Assembly (NCBI GenBank): GCA_016710765.1
Contig: JADJUJ010000001.1
Coordinates: forward strand, 124,001-188,000
Direction: 5' to 3'
DNA from: Lewinellaceae bacterium
Lineage (GTDB): Bacteria > Bacteroidota > Bacteroidia > Chitinophagales > Saprospiraceae
Length of the DNA stretch: 64,000 nucleotides
The position numbers were made by a program, and so were the translations under genes. Positions 10,130-18,533 of this stretch are shown here, one piece after another. The notes beneath the pieces are model-generated. The model had not been told where the DNA came from. It saw only the letters and a list, made by a program, of their open reading frames with translations, and searched no databases. The number at the start of each line of letters is the position of its first letter. The first letter of the stretch is position 1.

Positions 10130-10147
10130 TTTTGTATTGGAAAGTAG
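10130..10147 (+). other. Second copy of the mnmE-end att-like repeat
   Basis: The sequence TTTTGTATTGGAAAGTAG differs from the mnmE end at 8977-8994 only in the last base. It lies in non-coding DNA in the same orientation, 1.15 kb downstream, and separates the SUMF1 gene from the unknown minus-strand gene. Confidence 0.6.
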
Positions 10148-10237
10148 AAGGGTTGCAAAACATGCAACTGTTCGGAAATTCCGAAGGGTTGGCACGCTGG
10201 CATGGCAGTTATCGCAAAACAAAACCTGCGCTCCCCC

Positions 10238-11614
10238 CTACACCAACAACTCCTCCAACCGGTGCCGCCACTTCGGAAAAGCATCTACCAGGGCCGAGCC
10301 AATATGCTCGTGTTCGATGTAGTGAAATGAATAACCATATTGCTCCGGACTTTGCCGGTACTGCTGCCGGTACTGCTGTCTCCCACATTTGCGCTGCATT
10401 GATCTGCTCCTCCACCTGTTGGTACTGCAAGGCAATAGAAATTCCCACTTTAGGGAAACTCCACAAGTAGGTAGCATTGGAGTTGAGTAATTCCCAGCAG
10501 AAATGGTGCTGCGTGGCGCCTTCAATAAAGAATAAAAAACCGAACTGGGGCGCCAGTGTAAAACGCAACGGCTGCTTATCGGAGTGCCGGGCGCCGGCCA
10601 GGTGGGCCAACTGCTTGCGGTTGCGCACGTTTTTGTTCTCCAATAAAAAATCCAGAATCTCGCGGTCGGTCTGACCGAATGGGTTGCCGGGCAAATCGTC
10701 GTGCAGGTGTCAAAAATATCCTCCGAAGTAAACAAGGTCTTGTCGGGGCTTTCCACTTTGGGTGTGCGCGTAATACCGCGCAAGCGCTGCTGTCGTACCG
10801 CTTGCAACATTTGATCGTTTATAGCAGCAATTTGTTTGGATTGTGCCGAAATGCGCTCGATCTCACCGCCTTTGAAATGGATTTCCGCATTGACTTGTAC
10901 ATGGTCCGATTTCAATTTTTTGGCAAACCAGGGTTTGATTAGCTCGAATTCGGGGAGCAAAACTGGATTCTCAATGCTGAAGGCTAATTCCCGATCCAAC
11001 TTCGGCACAACATATTCAATATGTACCATGCCGACTACAAACTGAACCGCTGAAAAAGGCACTGAAAACGACACGCTCATGCTCGATTCTGCCAAATCAA
11101 AAACGCCCGGTTCACGCTTCGCCGTGGCAGCAGGAGCTGACAAATTGAATACCATGTTTTCCAATCCCGCTTTTTTATAGGAAGAAAGCAAGGGCTCCAA
11201 CTGCTGCCAGTCGAGTTTTTCAAAAAATAAGGATGCAATCTCTTTTTTGGGTTGTTGGTACTCGAAACGGGGAGATGGACGATCCACCTTGTAATCGATC
11301 ACGCGCAGGCGTAAGCAAGATTTCATCTCATCAAAACCCAGCATTTCTGCCTCCCAGTAAATGGGTCTGACATCGCGAAACAACAAGTACTGGTAGGGAA
11401 TATTGGTCAGGTCGGGCCTTACAGTAAGTTTGGGGTTCAGCCCAACTCCTCGTTGCTGATGCGCAGTAAGATCGTTTTTCCGCCATAAGCCCGTTTTTAA
11501 CTGTGTTATCTCCGACACTACCTCAGCAATTAGCAAGTCCCAAAAATGCGCGTATTGCCGGTTTCTTCTGCTTTTCCGGTGGCTCATTAGCCATGCTTTG
11601 GGAATAGAAGGCAA
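10238..11614 (-). CDS. Uncharacterised protein between mnmE-tail repeats (two frameshifts)
   Basis: I do not recognise the family. The frame from 11614 (or the ATG at 11587) is coherent to EDIFDT near 10705. The sense then continues in another frame (DLPGNPFGQTDREILDFL) to about 10385 and returns to the first frame (QYRQSPEQYGYSFHY) up to the stop at 10238. One missing base near 10705 and one extra near 10385 would restore about 458 aa. There is no signal peptide, no transmembrane helix and no obvious catalytic motif. The N-terminal part is basic (MSHRKSRRNRQ). A C-terminal segment around NVRNRKQLAHLAG could be helical and DNA-binding, but this is not established. It is the only gene between the second and third mnmE-tail copies, opposite in strand to the neighbouring genes. 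Confidence 0.55.
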   Translation of the reverse strand: MPSIPKAWLMSHRKSRRNRQYAHFWDLLIAEVVSEITQLKTGLWRKNDLTAHQQRGVGLNPKLTVRPDLTNIPYQYLLFRDVRPIYWEAEMLGFDEMKSCLRLRVIDYKVDRPSPRFEYQQPKKEIASLFFEKLDWQQLEPLLSSYKKAGLENMVFNLSAPAATAKREPGVFDLAESSMSVSFSVPFSAVQFVVGMVHIEYVVPKLDRELAFSIENPVLLPEFELIKPWFAKKLKSDHVQVNAEIHFKGGEIERISAQSKQIAAINDQMLQAVRQQRLRGITRTPKVESPDKTLFTSEDIFDTCTTICPATHSVRPTARFWIFYWRTKTCATASSWPTWPAPGTPISSRCVLHWRPSSVFYSLLKAPRSTISAGNYSTPMLPTCGVSLKWEFLLPCSTNRWRSRSMQRKCGRQQYRQQYRQSPEQYGYSFHYIEHEHIGSALVDAFPKWRHRLEELLV

Positions 11615-11793
11615 ATATATAAAAATCGATACCCTTTATGGGTTCTATAAAAAGCCAGGGGTTCATCCCTGAATCTTGTTTTAGGTGTTTATCCGCCCTA
11701 GTAAAAATGGGTATAGAGAATTATCTTTGCTAAGGATGGCGACTACACGACTGCTGTGAAAATGTACTTTTCAACCTTGTATGCGGGGTGCGT

Positions 11794-11853
11794 GTAGAGG
11801 ATGTACTGGCGAATATTTTTGTTAAAATTTATATTGGTAACCAAGTCCCCTAT
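11794..11853 (+). other. Degenerate relic of the mnmE 3' end
   Basis: Aligned without gaps to 8945-9004 this stretch is about 78 percent identical, including a run of 16 identical bases (CTGGCGAATATTTTTG). It would encode VEDVLANIFVKIYIGN, compared with VEDLLANIFGKFCIGK in MnmE. It is probably the displaced ancestral end of mnmE, marking the right edge of inserted DNA. The ATG of the Crp-like pseudogene begins at its right edge. Confidence 0.6.
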
Positions 11854-12429
11854 GCCCATCCACCAACTCTTCGCCCACTTCAACTAATACCTTCCGCTCG
11901 ATGAGCAGGAGCAAAAGCGCGAAAGAACGGTCGTCCTTAAAAAAGTGAAACGCCGACAGTTTATCCTGCAGGAGGGCAACGTATGCCGTCACTACCATTT
12001 TATGTTGGAGGGCTGCTTTAAAATGTACGGCGTAGATGCCAGCGGCAAAGAGCACAACCTGCAATTCGCCGCAGAGAACGAATGGATAGCCGATATCGGG
12101 AGCTTCCATACCGACAAACCGAGCCATTTGTTCATCGAAGCCCTGGAAGCCTCCTCCGTGTTGCGCCTTGAAAAACAGGACCTGCTCTATTTATACACCG
12201 AGTTTCCAAAGTTCAACCGGACCTTTCGGGTTATTATAGAAGACAAGTTCGTCGAAACCAGAACCGAATTTTACAAAACATCAGTTCCACTGCAGAAGCG
12301 AGGTACTGCAGCTTTATGGAACAGTATCCTCATCTCTCCAAGCGCCTTCCCAATACACAAATCGCTTCCTACCTGGGCATTACACCGGAGTTTTTGAGTA
12401 AAATCCGGAAAGACCTGATGTCGAAATAA
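11852..12429 (+). pseudogene. Crp/Fnr-family regulator, broken by a stop codon and a frameshift
   Basis: Reading from the ATG at 11852 gives MPIHQLFAHFN, then a TAA at 11885-11887, then continues in frame with YLPLDEQEQ...RRQFILQEG and a cyclic-nucleotide-binding-like domain. An A-run near 12270 lacks one base; after it the other frame gives the HTH (LPNTQIASYLGITPEFLSKI) and a stop at 12427-12429. Reading through both breaks gives 192 aa, the same length as the intact Crp/Fnr gene at 52373. The A-run indel could be a sequencing error, but the TAA needs a substitution (for example from CAA), so a true pseudogene is likelier than for the other broken genes. Confidence 0.7.
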
Positions 12430-12456
12430 GGCTTTGTGATTTCCTGCAACTGTGCC

Positions 12457-12486
12457 CAAGGCTTAATCTAGCTTAAGCCTTTTTCT
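12457..12486 (+). terminator. Rho-independent terminator after the Crp-like pseudogene
   Basis: A perfect 8-bp stem (12459-12466 with 12473-12480, 6-nt loop) is followed by TTTTTC. It lies 30 bp past the stop at 12429. Confidence 0.7.
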
Positions 12487-12553
12487 TAACATGGTTTATT
12501 GGCTGCCGGAGCGGCATGTCCGCACCTTTGTAATGCATTAAAACATACATGTT

Positions 12554-13040
12554 ATGAAAAACACCTTGCTCATTGCCCTTTTCGGATGCTCTTTTGCACT
12601 GCCAACAGGGGCCCGATCACACTTCACAAAACAATTCAACTGCTACAGCCATGAACACATCCGCCGAACAAAAAGCCATTGAACACCTCCTCTTCCAATA
12701 CCGCGACGCACTCAACGCTTCTTCCGTGGAGCAGGTATTGCCACTCTATACTGCCGACGGCATTTTCATGCCCAGTGCAGCCCCTACTTCCATTGGTACA
12801 GAACAGGTAAAAGGTGCCTACACATTTGTTTTCAGCAACATCCAACTGAACATCGAATTTTTTATCGATGAAATTGTGGTGAATGGGGATTACGCCTTTG
12901 CCCGCACTACTTCTCGCGGAAAAACGCTGATCCATGCTACGGGTGAAACCGTACCGGAAGAAAACCGCGAGTTGTTTGTGCTGCAAAAAGAAGCCGGCGC
13001 CTGGAAAATCGCGCGGTACATGTTTAACAAAATGCAGTAA
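12554..13040 (+). CDS. SnoaL-like (NTF2 fold) protein, probably exported (frameshift)
   Basis: The conserved part, from MNTSAEQ at 12651, is a 129-aa SnoaL/NTF2-like domain (LLFQYRDALNASSVEQVLPLYTADG, TTSRGKTLIHATG, KEAGAWKIARYMFN). Such proteins are isomerase/hydrolase-like or ligand-binding. A signal-peptide-like start (ATG at 12554, MKNTLLIALFGCSFALPTG) lies in another frame; removing one G from the GGGG run at 12608-12611 fuses the two into about 161 aa. It follows the Crp-like gene and its terminator, a common regulator-target arrangement. If the upstream start is wrong, translation could begin at 12651 or 12573. Confidence 0.75.
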
Positions 13041-13044
13041 AACA

Positions 13045-13079
13045 AAAGGCCCAGGGGATGAAAATCCTTTGGGCCCTTT
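13045..13079 (+). terminator. Terminator-like hairpin after the SnoaL-like gene
   Basis: A stem of about 15 bp (13045-13059 with 13064-13079, one bulge) around a GAAA-type loop begins 5 bp past the stop at 13040. Confidence 0.6.
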
Positions 13080-13225
13080 GCATTGAAACTAGATTTATTA
13101 CAGGCAAGCAGCGCGGCCTGCCCCTGGTTTTGCGCTTTGAGCAACGCAATTATAGCTGGTTTTCACGGGTGATTTGCTGATTTACTTATCTTAGTTGCTA
13201 GTTTTTCAACAACTGGACCAAAATC

Positions 13226-16095
13226 ATGAAAATACCCTCCCTGTTCCTGCTTTTATTAACCCCCTTTTTCTCGACAGCACAAGCCGTAGACTCGACGGCT
13301 ATTCATCTGGTGGACAGTTTATGCCTGGTTTCCAGCAAACTCGCCAGACAACAAAATTTCGACCATGCCCTGGAGGTAAACGGCGCAGCGGAAAATATTG
13401 CGCAGGAAAAACTGGGTAAAATGTCAGCTTCCTATGGAAAATGCTGTCATACACATGGATTTATTTACCATGTTGAAGGCGATTATGCCCAGGCAGCGGA
13501 GTGGTATCTGCGCGCCATTGACATTCGGGGCAAAGCAATGGGTACGCAAAATATAGATTACGCTCAGAGCCTGAACAACTTGGGCGTTGTGTACAATCGG
13601 ACCAGTGCTTATGAAAAGGCCGAACCACTCTTACTGCGCGCCAGAGACATTTATGAAAGCTTATCGGGCAAAGATAGCCCTGCTTATGCAGGTTGCACGA
13701 ACAACCTCGCCACCTTGTATCAGGACATGGGGGAGCTCGAAAAAGTGGAGCCGCTTTTACTGGAATCCAAACGCATTCGCGAAAAAACGCTGGGCAAAGA
13801 GGACCCCGATTATGCCGGAAGCCTTATTAATTTGGGAAATCTGTACAAGGCCATGGGCAACTACGACCAAGCAGAGCCGCTTTATTTGGAAGCCAGAGAC
13901 TTGTTTGAAAACAAAATACGCGACCGCAAACACCCTTATTATTCCAATTGTCTGGCCAACCTCGCCATTTTGTATAATGCAATGGGTAAATGGACGCAAG
14001 CGGAGGAGATTTACCTGGGAATTGGCGACAATTTCAAAAAAAATGCAGCGAAAAAGTCGCCCGATTATGCCACCTACCTGTCAAATCTCGGCAGCGTTTA
14101 CTTTGCAATGCAGTCGTTTGAAAAGGCGCCAGGCTAAGGGCATTTATGAAAAAACCTTGGGGAAAAAATCCTTGCAATATGCCAATTGCCTAATAAACTT
14201 GGCCAATGTGAATTGGTATACTGGCAAACGTGAACAATGTGAGCCTTTATATTTGGAGGCCAGGGCCATTTACACTGAAGGTGTGGGCAAAAAGCATCCG
14301 AATACATTAATTGCCTGAAAAACCTGTCCATTCTTTACGAAGATCAAAACCGGTATGGAGAAAGTGAGTCACTGGAGAAAGAATATCTTGGCTTGGTCGA
14401 GTCCGGGATTTTGCAATCCATTTCCTTTTTATCAGAACAGGAGCTGGGTAGTTTTGCTGGTCTGTACCAGGTGGACGGCGATCAGTTGTCGTCCTTGGCA
14501 TTTAAGCGCCAGGTAAAAAAGGCGCCAGCAGGTGCTTTACCTGAAATGATCTATAACCAAGCACTTTTCAAAAAGGCTTTTGCTCACTGCAGCACACCGT
14601 TTGAATACCCTGGCCTTATCGACACCTGAATCCAAAGCAATATACAACGACCTAAAAGCCTATCGCCGCCAATTGGCCGACGCCTTATCCAAACCCCTAA
14701 TGGAGCAGTCGGGGGTCGCCCAACTGGAAGAAAAAGCCAACGCTACGGAAAAAGAACTCGCCAGAACCGTCGCAGGATACGCTACTGCCGTAAATCAGGT
14801 GAACTGGCAAGCCGTACAATCAAAACTACAGCCAAGCGAAGCGGCCATTGAGTTTGTCCATTTTCAAGTCGTTTATCCCAATATAACCGACAGTACTGTG
14901 TATGCTGCCCTGATACTTTTACCAGGTGCTGCGGCACCACATTTTGTACCGCTGTTTGAAGAAAAATCATTGGACTCATTGTTAGGCCTGCACCAGCAAT
15001 TGCGCTCCGATTATGTGAATGATCTGTATGCTTTTGCTAACCGTGGTATAGTTGCGGCAGAATTGCCAAGAAAACCCTTACCAACTGATTTGGCAACCCA
15101 TTGAGCCCGAATTGAAAAATACAAAAAAAGTATACTTTTCCCCTTCTGGCTTATTGTACCGCATCAACCTGAATGCGATACCGCTAGACGAAGAATTCAG
15201 TCTATCTGATAAGTTCAATTTAATACAACTCACCAGCACCCGCCAACTGGTTGAACCAACCACGATCGATGCAACAGCACCTTATGCTACGCTATTCGGT
15301 GGAATCCAATATGAAGTTGATACCACTACTGCTATTTATACCAGTGCGACAACATCAAATGATGCTATTGCGAGCCGCAGTGCGTCGGATAAAGAAAATG
15401 AGGTTGGCAAATCACGCGGAGGTTCCTGGAACTACCTTAAATGGACAAAAACCGAAGTAGAGTCTATTTCCGGCGTACTTAACGCTTCTGGATTTAACAC
15501 GACCGTACTGACCGGCTATGATGCGTCAGAAGAAGTTTTTCATAACTTGGGCAAGTACAGTGCATCGCCCAGGGTATTACATATTGCTACGCATGGTTTC
15601 TTTTTCCCGGATCCAAGTAAAACACCGTTAAGCGGTTCGGTACCAGGAGAGCCCGAACCCATTTTTAAAATAAGTGACAACCCTATGATCAGGTCCGGCC
15701 TGATTCTAGCCGATGGTAACCAAGCCTGGCAGAACAAGCCCTTGCCTGGCAGTGAAGAAGACGGAATTCTAACCGCTTACGAGATAAGCCAAATGAATAT
15801 TCCAACTACCGAACTTGTCGTGCTATCAGCTTGCGAAACCGGGTTGGGTGATATCGAAGGTAATGAAGGGGTTTATGGATTGCAACGGGCCTTCAAGATC
15901 GCCGGCGCGAAATATCTCATTATTTCGCTGTGGCAGGTACCCGACCGGGAGACGAAAGAATTCATGCTGACATTCTATCGGCATTGGCTGAACGATAATT
16001 TACCGATACCAGCGGCGTTCAACAAAACCCAGCATGAGATGAAGGAGCGGTTTTTCAATCCGTACCAGTGGGCAGGGTTTATTCTGGTGGAATAG
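13226..16095 (+). pseudogene. Exported TPR-CHAT caspase-like protein (four frame breaks)
   Basis: The reconstructed protein is about 950 aa. It has a signal peptide (MKIPSLFLLLLTPFFSTAQA) and a run of 42-residue TPRs (LNNLGVVYNRTSAYEKAEPL, INLGNLYKAMGNYDQAEPLY, about residues 65-400). A helical linker follows (DLKAYRRQLADAL), then a C-terminal CHAT domain with the His motif (HIATHGFFF) and Cys motif (LSACETGLGD). Frame breaks fall near 14130 (apparently several codons lost), 14308 (one base missing), 14575 (A/G run, one extra base) and 15060. The pieces are 13226-14137, 14156-14308, 14309-14575, 14580-15060 and 15060-16095. CHAT proteins are clan CD cysteine proteases, including the CRISPR-guided Craspase and eukaryotic separase. 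Target and trigger are unknown here. It converges on a second clan CD protease at 16218-17709. The breaks may be sequencing indels, but four in one gene also fits decay. Confidence 0.8.
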
Positions 16096-16144
16096 GCCTT
16101 GCAAAAGCTCGAAAAAAAACCATTCAAAATCGAGGAAAATGTTG

Positions 16145-16194
16145 GATTACAACAAAACCCGAGTGCTGTTGGCCCTCGGGTTTTTGTTGTAATC
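16145..16194. terminator. Bidirectional terminator between the two caspase-like genes
   Basis: A near-perfect 19-20-bp stem (16145-16163 with 16175-16194) carries an A-rich left arm and a T-rich right arm (GGGTTTTTGTTG). It separates the convergent stops at 16095 and 16218. Confidence 0.75.
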
Positions 16195-16217
16195 TCGGCG
16201 GTTTAACCCGAAACTGT

Positions 16218-17709
16218 TTAGAATCTCCTCAGCGCAATCGGCATGTTCTCATCGTACAGTCCCGTAAGAATCGGTGTCTGCTGCCCGGCCGTGTATTGGC
16301 GCACCTTGGGCGTAACGTAGTTGTAAACCTCGCGCACCGTCACGATGTTGTCCTTGTTCGCATCAGCCGCACCTTTCAGTCCCTGCAGCAGATAGTAGGT
16401 AAATACACCCTGACGAAGGCCGTGATCTTCGAGCGACAATTCTTCTGCCTTCGACGACATCAGCAATGCGATACCGCCGTCGGAAGCCTCAAAGGCCTGG
16501 TAGTAACGGTCGAGTGTCACTGGCGCCGGGCCTTTAGCTGCCAATCCGTAATTCAACGAGCCACTGTGGCAGGCATCGGCAATGCAAATTTTGTGCTTGG
16601 CCTTGCTCTCCAGAAAAATGGCCTTGATTTCCTCGTGGCGCAGTTTGTTGTTGTAGCCATCAAAATCGACGGGCAGAAAACAGCCATCGAGGCCGTGACC
16701 ACTGAAATACAGCAACACCACATCGTTGGCATCCGCTTTCAGGAAGTTGGCACGCATGGTGCGCAAGATGTTCTCCCGCGTGGCATCCTCATCTACCAGC
16801 ACTGAAATTTGGTTGTCGGGCAACGCTCCACCTTCCGGGCTTTTGAGGAAGGAGTACACACGGTACGCATCGTCGTCGGTAAACTGAAGCGAAGGCATGG
16901 CGGTGTACCGACTTACGCCAACAATAACCGCCCAGATTTTCACATTCTTGGTGTTCACGATCTGCACTGGATCACTGGGCACCGTCTCCTCAGAGTCCAT
17001 TTCTTTGATGGGTTTTCCATTCACCCAAACAGCGCCGTAGGCCCGGCCGTTTTTAAAATGCATGACACCCTCCCCATACGGTGCATTGTGCTGCCAGGCG
17101 CCCGCGTAACGGTCGCCGTTGGCGTAGAAGCAGGTGCCGTCTCCCAGCGGAAGTCCGTCCTTAAACTCACCCACCCAGCGCGAGCCATCGGGGTAGTCGT
17201 AATACCCTTTACCACTGCGGCAATAGGTGCTGGTGCAGTTGCGCAAGCCAGCAATGCTGTTGCGGTCGGAGGCCGCAGCATTGCCCACATTGTTGTTGGG
17301 CTTGCTGGACACTGCGGGTGAAGCCGGCTGTTCGTTCAAACGGCCATTCACCCAGTTTCCCTGGGTAATGCTGCCGTTGGGCTGAACCAAGCTTGCCAAA
17401 GCCGTTTTTACGGTTGTCCTTCCAGTCGCCAGTGTAATAGGCGCCATCTGGATAGTACATGGTACCACGACCGCTAAACTTCCCCAGACTGAATTCGCCG
17501 ACATAGCGTTCTCCGGATTCAAAGTTGTAAGTACCTTTGCCGTGCATTTGGCCAGCCGACCAGGTGCCCTGGTAACGGTCGCTGTTGGCAAAGCGAAAGG
17601 TGCCGGTACCAGTCCGGCAATTGCCCTCAATGCATTGTGCAGAGAGCGGGTTGATTGCGGCAGACAGTGTAATGCCTGCCAAAACGAGGCGGAAGATCAG
17701 ACCCTTCAT
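16218..17709 (-). CDS. Exported MORN-repeat caspase-like protease (peptidase C14, frameshift)
   Basis: The N-terminal frame starts at 17709 with a signal peptide (LIFRLVLAGITLSAAINPLSA). MORN repeats follow (GTGTFRFANSDRYQGTW, GKGTYNFESGERYVGEF). An extra base at 17387-17388 (CC in the plus strand) shifts to the frame 16218-17630, which continues with a linker and further MORN repeats (GKGYYDYPDGSRWVGEF). The C-terminal caspase p20-like domain has the His motif YFSGHG and Cys motif ADACHSGS. The joined length is about 496 aa. MORN repeats commonly bind lipids or membranes. The protease specificity is unknown; bacterial metacaspase-like enzymes usually prefer Arg/Lys. It faces the TPR-CHAT gene across a shared terminator. 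Confidence 0.85.
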
Positions 17710-17885
17710 AAGTCAAATGGTTTGATTGTTTTTTAAGTAACGTAAACGAAGGGTGCAAGTCTTGTTTCTTTTTAAAGTGATTAAAACTGGTTTCAAAGAT
17801 CCTCCGGCCGGACGGAACAATGAAATCAAAAACAACTTAACCCACCGAATATTGTGCCACTTAAAGGAGCTTAAGATTAAATTTA

Positions 17886-17893
17886 TATTTTTG
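17886..17893 (+). promoter_or_regulatory. Predicted -7 element for the DUF4920 gene
   Basis: The sequence TATTTTTG fits the Bacteroidota -7 consensus TAnnTTTG, 59 bp before the ATG at 17952. No convincing TTTG -33 element is seen at the usual spacing. Confidence 0.35.
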
Positions 17894-17951
17894 CAAGCCT
17901 ATTTTAACGCTATAATATTGACTTTCAAACTATTATAAAAATACCAAAATT

Positions 17952-18440
17952 ATGTTAAAAAACGTTTTCGTTTTGTTATCACTGGTAGCCGTGCTGGCTT
18001 CCTGCACTGATCGGTCACCCAAAAGCATTACCGCAGAAGGCGATCAAATTTTCGGCGCTGAAGTATCAGCCGACAATGCTATGTCGTACGATGATCTCGT
18101 CACTCAAATGGCCGACAAGGATTCGATGCCGGCCAAAGTAATGGCTAAGGTAGGAGAAGTTTGCCAAATGAAAGGCTGCTGGATGACCCTCGTTTCCGAC
18201 AAAGAGGATGCCCCCGAGATGCGGGTCACGTTCAAAGATTACGGCTTTTTTGTACCGAAAGACCTGGGCGGCAAAAAGGTAATTATAGATGGCTACGCTT
18301 ATGTGGAAACAACCTCTGTAGAAGATCTGCGCCACTACGCCGAAGACGGCGGAAAGTCGAAGGAAGAGATTGAAGCCATTACCGAACCCAAAGAGGAAAT
18401 GGCTTTCGAAGCCACTGGGGTACGCATACTGAACCAATAA
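17952..18440 (+). CDS. DUF4920 lipoprotein
   Basis: This 162-aa protein has a lipoprotein signal peptide ending LASC (lipobox Cys near residue 18). It matches the DUF4920 pattern, with a conserved Cys-containing core (GEVCQMKGCWMTLVS) followed by VTFKDYGFFVPKDLGGK. The two cysteines in CQMKGC and the invariant W suggest metal or redox binding, but the family has no assigned function. It has its own promoter and is followed by a strong shared terminator. Confidence 0.8.
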   Translation: MLKNVFVLLSLVAVLASCTDRSPKSITAEGDQIFGAEVSADNAMSYDDLVTQMADKDSMPAKVMAKVGEVCQMKGCWMTLVSDKEDAPEMRVTFKDYGFFVPKDLGGKKVIIDGYAYVETTSVEDLRHYAEDGGKSKEEIEAITEPKEEMAFEATGVRILNQ

Positions 18441-18441
18441 A

Positions 18442-18516
18442 AAATGCCGCAAGAATTTGTCGCAGGGATTCCAGTGTTATGCATTGGAGCACCTGCGGCA
18501 ATTTCTTGCGGCATTT
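18442..18516. terminator. Bidirectional nested terminator hairpin
   Basis: A 14-bp perfect outer stem (18442-18455 with 18503-18516) encloses a second, roughly 10-bp inner stem. It lies between the convergent stops at 18440 and 18534. Confidence 0.8.
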
Positions 18517-18533
18517 CTATTGAGAAAAGAAGC

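Noticed and set aside
16068..17321. Two plus-strand open frames across the MORN-caspase gene
   Set aside because: They are antisense to a gene with signal peptide, MORN repeats and catalytic motifs.
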